Shown one piece after another: positions 59,046 to 64,000 of a stretch of DNA of 64,000 nucleotides. This stretch comes from Kuschelorhynchus macadamiae (Eukaryota > Arthropoda > Insecta > Coleoptera > Curculionidae), in NCBI GenBank assembly GCA_030620095.1, contig JAUTXW010000356.1, positions 1,116,001 to 1,180,000 on the forward strand, read 5' to 3'. Both the position numbers and the translations under genes were made by a program. Position 1 is the stretch's first letter. Each line of letters opens with the position of its first letter. Below the pieces are notes generated by a model. It saw only the letters and a list, made by a program, of their open reading frames with translations, searched no databases and had not been told where the DNA came from.

Positions 59046-61399
59046 TTTACGAAGGAGTAACTAGAAAAATGAATTACATTTTTTGAAATTCCTCTACTTC
59101 TATTTGAATGGTATTTTCTTTACAAAATACACAGATCTCTGGAAGTATCATTTGATACAACGATTTCGAATAATTTGCACTTCTGACATCTAAATCTGAA
59201 TTCCTAACTTTCAGTCTAGTGAGTATTTATCTGTTCGTGAACATTATTTTCAAGGGACAATTGAAGTACCTAATAACAAAAATAGCACAACGCATTTTTT
59301 ATGTCCAATAAATCCAATGCCATAAGAACTAAAACATAACTTTGAACAATACGAAATATCATGTCTATTGTCTGTACATACAAGGCATATCAACAAAACT
59401 AAAAGATGTTTAAAATTTTATCACTGTTTCATATTAATGAAGCGTTTCTTTTTTTTTTATTAGGAATATGCCAAATTTTATCTGTATGTTTAGCAATACC
59501 CTCTATAAAGTCTCAACTAATTATTAACCAAAGATCTATCTAATAACTAATTAGATCTTTCATATTAACTACCGACCTTGAATTGAGCGTTTTAACTCAC
59601 TGTTAAGTATACTGTTACATTAAATAATAAAATTAAGAATACTTAGTGTAACAAATCACATCTTTAAGAAAAAAATCAGAAAGCTATTAATATATAAATT
59701 AGTTCTATATTTTTCAGTAGCTAAACTTGCTGAAGAGCATTATCAGCCGAATTTATATTATCATTTAAGAAAGATAAGGAATCTGGTACACGGTAAGGTA
59801 ACGGTGCAATACAGCACATGTAACATCCCCTTAAAAAAATTAGACACAAGGGGTCTGAAGACAATGCCTTTTGAAAAGTTTCAGGCGCAAAAATCACATC
59901 CAATAGGAGAGCTGCATATGTGTGTTCCCCTACCAACTAGTATAATGCATGGGAATCGCTGAACTGACAATACAAACGCGGGAATCGGAATGAATCAAAC
60001 ACAATTTAAAATTGGTACGGGACGTTTTTTTAATGTGAAGCGGTGCGATAATTATTTTTGTGTGCATTTTTTTGGTATATTATTTGTTACTTAGTGACTT
60101 GAGAGCGACATAAACAATAAGAATAAATAAACAAGGATAATCAATATTAATCTACAAGCAAGTTACCTATAGGTGAGTATAATTTTTGAAAACTGAAAGA
60201 TTGCAATTTTTAGTTAAGAATATTTCAATTGTAAATTTCCCACCTAAACCCCCTGTGTTTTAAAGTTGTTGACAAGAAGTTTTCAGATGGTACTTAGACT
60301 CTAACCCAAAGTACCATTCAGAAATAAAAATAACTGTGATATTAATAATGCGAGTTAAAATATCAGTAAAATGTATATCAATTCAGTAGGCATAAATATT
60401 AAAATTATACGTGTTCGATCTTGCTTTATTAATAATTAGTTTATTTTAATTTAAATTGTTAAACCCGTTTTAATCGTTTTAGGTCAGAGCAATTACGGTT
60501 TGAAAATGAAAAACAATATTTGTTTTTAAGATTAGACTGGTGGCAAATGGCAATCGATCGTTCGTGCATTGAAAATAATTTCAAATTGTTAGCATCTCAT
60601 ATTCTAGAAACGTTATCTAACTTTTTTTTGCTTGGTCATCTCTAGAGCTAGAGCAAAGTGTTATTTTGAGCATAAAATCCAGAATTTTCAGCCTCATTTA
60701 GGTACTTCTATCAGACTCTGAGATATTTCCAATGGTGCTAAACAACGGTCCCTGGTAAATAATGGCATGAAAAATAAATAGTAATAATAATAATAAATAA
60801 ATTAAAATTAAAATTAAATTATCACCAAATAATTATATGCGTTATAGACAGTTTATTGAAAATAAATAATCCTAAATTTCTGATAGGACAATAATTATTA
60901 TTAACCACCTTTAGTATAGTATGACTTATTGAGTTACGAGGGGGTCAAAACTACGCTTAGAAAAAATTATGCTTAGAGCTGCGAAGTTTAAAAAAACTTT
61001 CTAGTGGCTAGATTTATACTTTATATACGATATATTCAAAATAAAGACGCTTTATACAGGGTGAATAAGCCAAGTGTCACGCCCCTGTAAATTGTTAAAC
61101 CACTAGGAATAGCGAAAAATCTTAAATAAAAAATGTCTTTGGAGCTTAGCAATCCATATTTTTTTGCGCGGTAACTCTTAGCAATCTATATTTTTGCGCG
61201 TTAACTCTTAATCTACAGTATGCTTCAAAAAAGTGGGCGAGGTCTAAAAACATATATCTAAGTAAGAACTTATGTTTTTTGTTTAATTTTTTTATTAGTC
61301 ATGTAGTAAAATTTGAGGGTTTCTGAGATATTAATGTTTAAAAATTGTAAATTAGACTGTGGCATAACATAGGTTTTGGTATTTTATTGTTAATTTTTT
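59046..61399. other. 2.3 kb without a recognisable gene
   Basis: A 71-codon minus-strand frame at 59721-59936 (with LLLDVIFAPETFQKALSSD) is not recognisable. An inverted CACCCTGTA-type motif (ATACAGGGTGAAT) lies near 61055. Nothing else is supported. Confidence 0.4.
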
Positions 61400-61830
61400 T
61401 GTAGTACCATAATTGTCTTGTACTGTCGTAAGAAAAATACTAATTGATGTCAATGAATTACTGTCAGAATCAAAAATTTTACATTTCAAATTTCAAAAAA
61501 TTCCAAGAGGAAGACATCCAACTCGTGAAGTTTTAAGAAAAACTTTACATCGGTTTAGCTGTTACCTTTTCAAACAAAAGGAGTATATAAAATTCCTTGC
61601 TCCACTGGAGAAATGTATGTGGGAGAAACAGGAAGACTTAAGGAACATGAACGACGAAAAAGAAAAAAATTGTCCAATCTGCTGTAGCTGAACATCAGCA
61701 TACTATAAATGTAAAAGAAACCAAGCTTCTAGCATCGGTTCCAGGATTTTATAGACGAAAAATTAGAGAAACTATTAAAATTTTTAAACATCCAAAAAAA
61801 CTTCAATATAGATACGGGTTACGGTCTACA
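61400..61830 (+). pseudogene. Penelope-like GIY-YIG endonuclease fragment, frameshifted
   Basis: The plus-strand pieces are KGVYKIPCSTGEMYVGETGR near 61580-61635, KEHERRKRKK, then SAVAEHQHTINVKETKLL and SVPGFYRRKIRETIKIFKHP to about 61795. This is the GIY-YIG nuclease from the GIY and YIG motifs through the C-terminal region. At least two frameshifts separate the parts. No RT was found upstream. Confidence 0.8.
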
Positions 61831-62045
61831 TCACACGTGGAAACCGATCTTAACAGAGAGTCACGGTTCGGCGAGCACGGGTTGGGTATAAAAGCTCGCC
61901 TGAATCTCTCCCAGCTCATTCAGTGTTCAGATCTCGTAGAGTAAAGATCCCTGAAGATGCCTCCTGCACTCGAAATCTAATCCCAAGAATTTCTTAACAG
62001 ATGGTATTGTAAATAAACTGGCAAAACTAGCACATTGTCAGTTTA
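61831..62045 (+). repeat. 3' tail of the Penelope-like fragment
   Basis: Sequence following the nuclease frame includes GGCGAGCACGGGTTGGGTATAAAAGCTCG, CAGCTCATTCAGTGTTCAG and GATCCCTGAAGATGCCTCC. Such a short, more GC-rich 3' region, with a TATA-like box and a CCTGAAGATGCC phrase, is usual downstream of PLE coding regions. Confidence 0.5.
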
Positions 62046-62829
62046 ATAATAATTTTGTTGATTATTAATTTTAAAGATTTTTAAAATAATTTTCATTTAA
62101 GGCAATTATCTTCCTTGCCTTGCTGTTTTATCTCCCCTTTATTTTTGGAACAAATGGAAAAACAAGAAAATTTGGCAAAATTCGTGACTAAAAATTTCAA
62201 GATGACTGAATAAAATAAATTATGGAAATTGAACTAGTACATTTTTATAAGGTCTTTTCAGCTCTAATTCATACACAAAATATAAGGAGGTTAAAATTAT
62301 TCATTTAAAAATGGCGGCTTTTTGTAAATGCGACAGAACCTAAAGAAAAAACTCAAGTATTTTATTCCACAATTGATTCTTAATTGAAATGTTCTTATCA
62401 GTCTTCTAATTTTTAATAAATTCTAGTTTTCTCTTTTATAAAACATCCTGTTACTGAAAAAGTCCTATACTTGGCCCACACACTTTGAATTAAGGATCAC
62501 GTAAAAGTATAAAATACTACTCTGTTTCAAGAAAAGGGTAACAGATAACTACAGTTTTTATCTTCATGAAGAATCACGCACAAACCTTATGGACAACCGG
62601 CTTTAAGTCAAATTCGCTATATTTTTTATATAGTGTTGTTTTTGATCTTCTGAACAAAAGATGCCAGGGATACGTTAAAACAGGGCGAGCCGTTTTGGAA
62701 ATATAGCCCTCCGAAGGGCTTTTGGAGGGAACGTTAGTAGTGCCACAAATAAATAAAATATTAGTTAGCACTTGCGAAAGTGACAAAAAAACACACTGTT
62801 AGCTATGATAGGAAGTGCTATATATTACA
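62046..62829. other. No gene recognised
   Basis: AT-rich sequence. A small hairpin (AGCCCTCCGAAGGGCT) is present at about 62705. Confidence 0.4.
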
Positions 62830-63690
62830 CGCGTATTGAAAAACAATTTTCATCACCTGTTTTGAAAAATGGTTTTCGTTTGTTCCACCGTATTAGATCC
62901 CTACCAATATTTTACCAGTTTCTACCTATGACACACTTGATTTTTGGACATAAAATAAATAAAATTGAATAAACGGTTCTCACAATTTTTTTTAAACCGG
63001 CATGTTGAGTTCGTATTAATTTATTCCTATATCACATTTAATTTTTGATTTTTTAAAAAAATTTTATTGGTACGCCATTTTGAATCCGTACCATAAAAGG
63101 TGATTTTTTCACGATTACAAACTCTAATTTGTTTCGCCATCTTGAATTCATAGCACAGTTTTTATCAGTTCGTCTCTATATCATATTTAATTCTTGAAAA
63201 AAAGTAAAATCGAGCAGTTTTTCGGGCTGAATTTTTTAAATATTTTATTAAACCGCCATTTTGTTTCGCCATCTTGGAAAATATTACCAGTAATAATTGT
63301 TTTAACATTTCACTATGCTGCCATTTTCTTTTGCCATCTTTGATTCATATCAAAATTTTACCGGATGATTTCCACGTAATAAATTTAAGGTAAATTGAAT
63401 AAGTAGTTTTTAGCAATATTTTTTTAACATTCCACTAAGCCGCTATTTGATTTCGCCATATTGTATTTGTACCAAAATATAACCATTTCATCCCTTTTTC
63501 ATCCTTTCATTTTTGGCCAAAATTTAAAGTCAATCGGAAAAGTAGTTTTTGAGCTATGCCGCGTACAGACACACCGACGGAATTGAAAAAAACATGTTTT
63601 TTGGAATCTAGGGACCCTAAAACGTAAAAATCTGTAAAAACCTGCGAGAGTGATTTTTTTACGATTATAATAATCCCATTTTACCAGAGA
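62830..63690. repeat. Second large copy of the dispersed module repeat
   Basis: This carries the same phrases as the 57.9-59.0 kb copy: ACCAGTTTCTACCTATGACA, CCGCCATTTTGTTTCGCCAT, CCAAAATTTAAAGTCAATCGG, GAGCTATGCCGCG.ACAGACA, AACATGTTTTTTGGAATC, and a terminal GTGATTTTTTTACGATTA near 63650. The last module (63440-63665) aligns with the end module of the other copies. Confidence 0.7.
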
Positions 63691-64000
63691 AGTAATAAAA
63701 TATGTATGCATTTTATTTTTTGGGCCAGAAAAATTACATACTCCGTGGCCAAACTGACTCAGTCCGACATTGCTTAAAGGAAGTCCCTTTAGCACCATCA
63801 CCTTCCTCTATTTCGTAAGAATAACAGCAGATGAGCGATGTTCACAGGGACGATGGAAAACAGACCAATGCCCCTAGGTGCTGTTGCTCCGGTAAGCCAC
63901 TTTCTCCCTCTCACCATTATAGAGGACATTGTTATTTTAAAACTATTGTTTATTATAAAAATTGATTTTTTTAAATTAGGAAAATTGGAACTGCACGACT
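63691..64000. other. No gene recognised
   Basis: A slightly more GC-balanced end of the window with no supported exon or element. Confidence 0.4.

Noticed and set aside
59721..59936. 71-codon minus-strand frame with protein-like composition
   Set aside because: No recognisable motif, splice context or neighbour. It may be transposon debris but cannot be supported as a gene.

Overview
The window is AT-rich, intron-containing and dense in decayed transposons, which points to an insect nuclear genome. The ribosomal protein, the myosin light chain kinase and the mix of piggyBac, hAT, mariner, pogo, jockey and Penelope-like elements would suit a beetle or another insect with a large genome. The species cannot be fixed from the sequence alone. 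Only two host genes are clearly supported.

Host gene 1 (plus strand, 9152-38472) is the catalytic core of a myosin light chain kinase of the smooth-muscle/Stretchin-MLCK type. Four exons (9152-9355, 11964-12105, 19546-19745, 21014-21166) join in frame and carry the G-loop, catalytic HLD, DFG, APE and later subdomains. The last of them can splice, in the same phase, to either of two terminal exons. One (29197-30148) adds a long serine-rich tail. The other (38280-38472) adds a short tail with a textbook 1-5-8-14 calmodulin-binding helix. A third, homologous but out-of-phase, terminal cassette lies far downstream (56966-57093). The gene starts upstream of the window or in exons I could not find.

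Host gene 2 (minus strand, 43450-47566) is RpS16 (ribosomal protein uS9). It has five coding exons, an intact 150-residue reading frame and consensus splice sites. If the 56966 cassette belongs to the kinase gene, RpS16 is nested antisense inside it.

Most of the rest is mobile DNA. 1-970 is the 5' part of a broken piggyBac-like transposase gene. 1686-2177 is a TIR element. 3035-3948 is a 0.9 kb TA microsatellite. 5013-6649 is a hAT element with a recognisable 8-bp target duplication. The kinase introns hold a dead mariner (12885-13960), a jockey-clade LINE fragment (14560-14947), a near-complete but dead Penelope-like element with a terminal hairpin (16168-18871), a nearly perfect 1.82 kb tandem duplication (22320-25962), a TA-flanked mariner-like element (25794-27583) and a Tc1-like fragment (27630-28090). 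30.1-38.3 kb carries mariner remnants and foldback elements. 48-64 kb carries a hAT-like insertion, three further Penelope-like fragments, two pogo/Tigger-type transposase remnants and two blocks of a dispersed repeat with internal tandem modules.

No wholly new biological system is evident. The observations most worth following are the kinase terminal-exon switch between calmodulin-binding and calmodulin-free tails, the third decayed cassette, and the tandem duplication whose breakpoint falls inside a transposon end.
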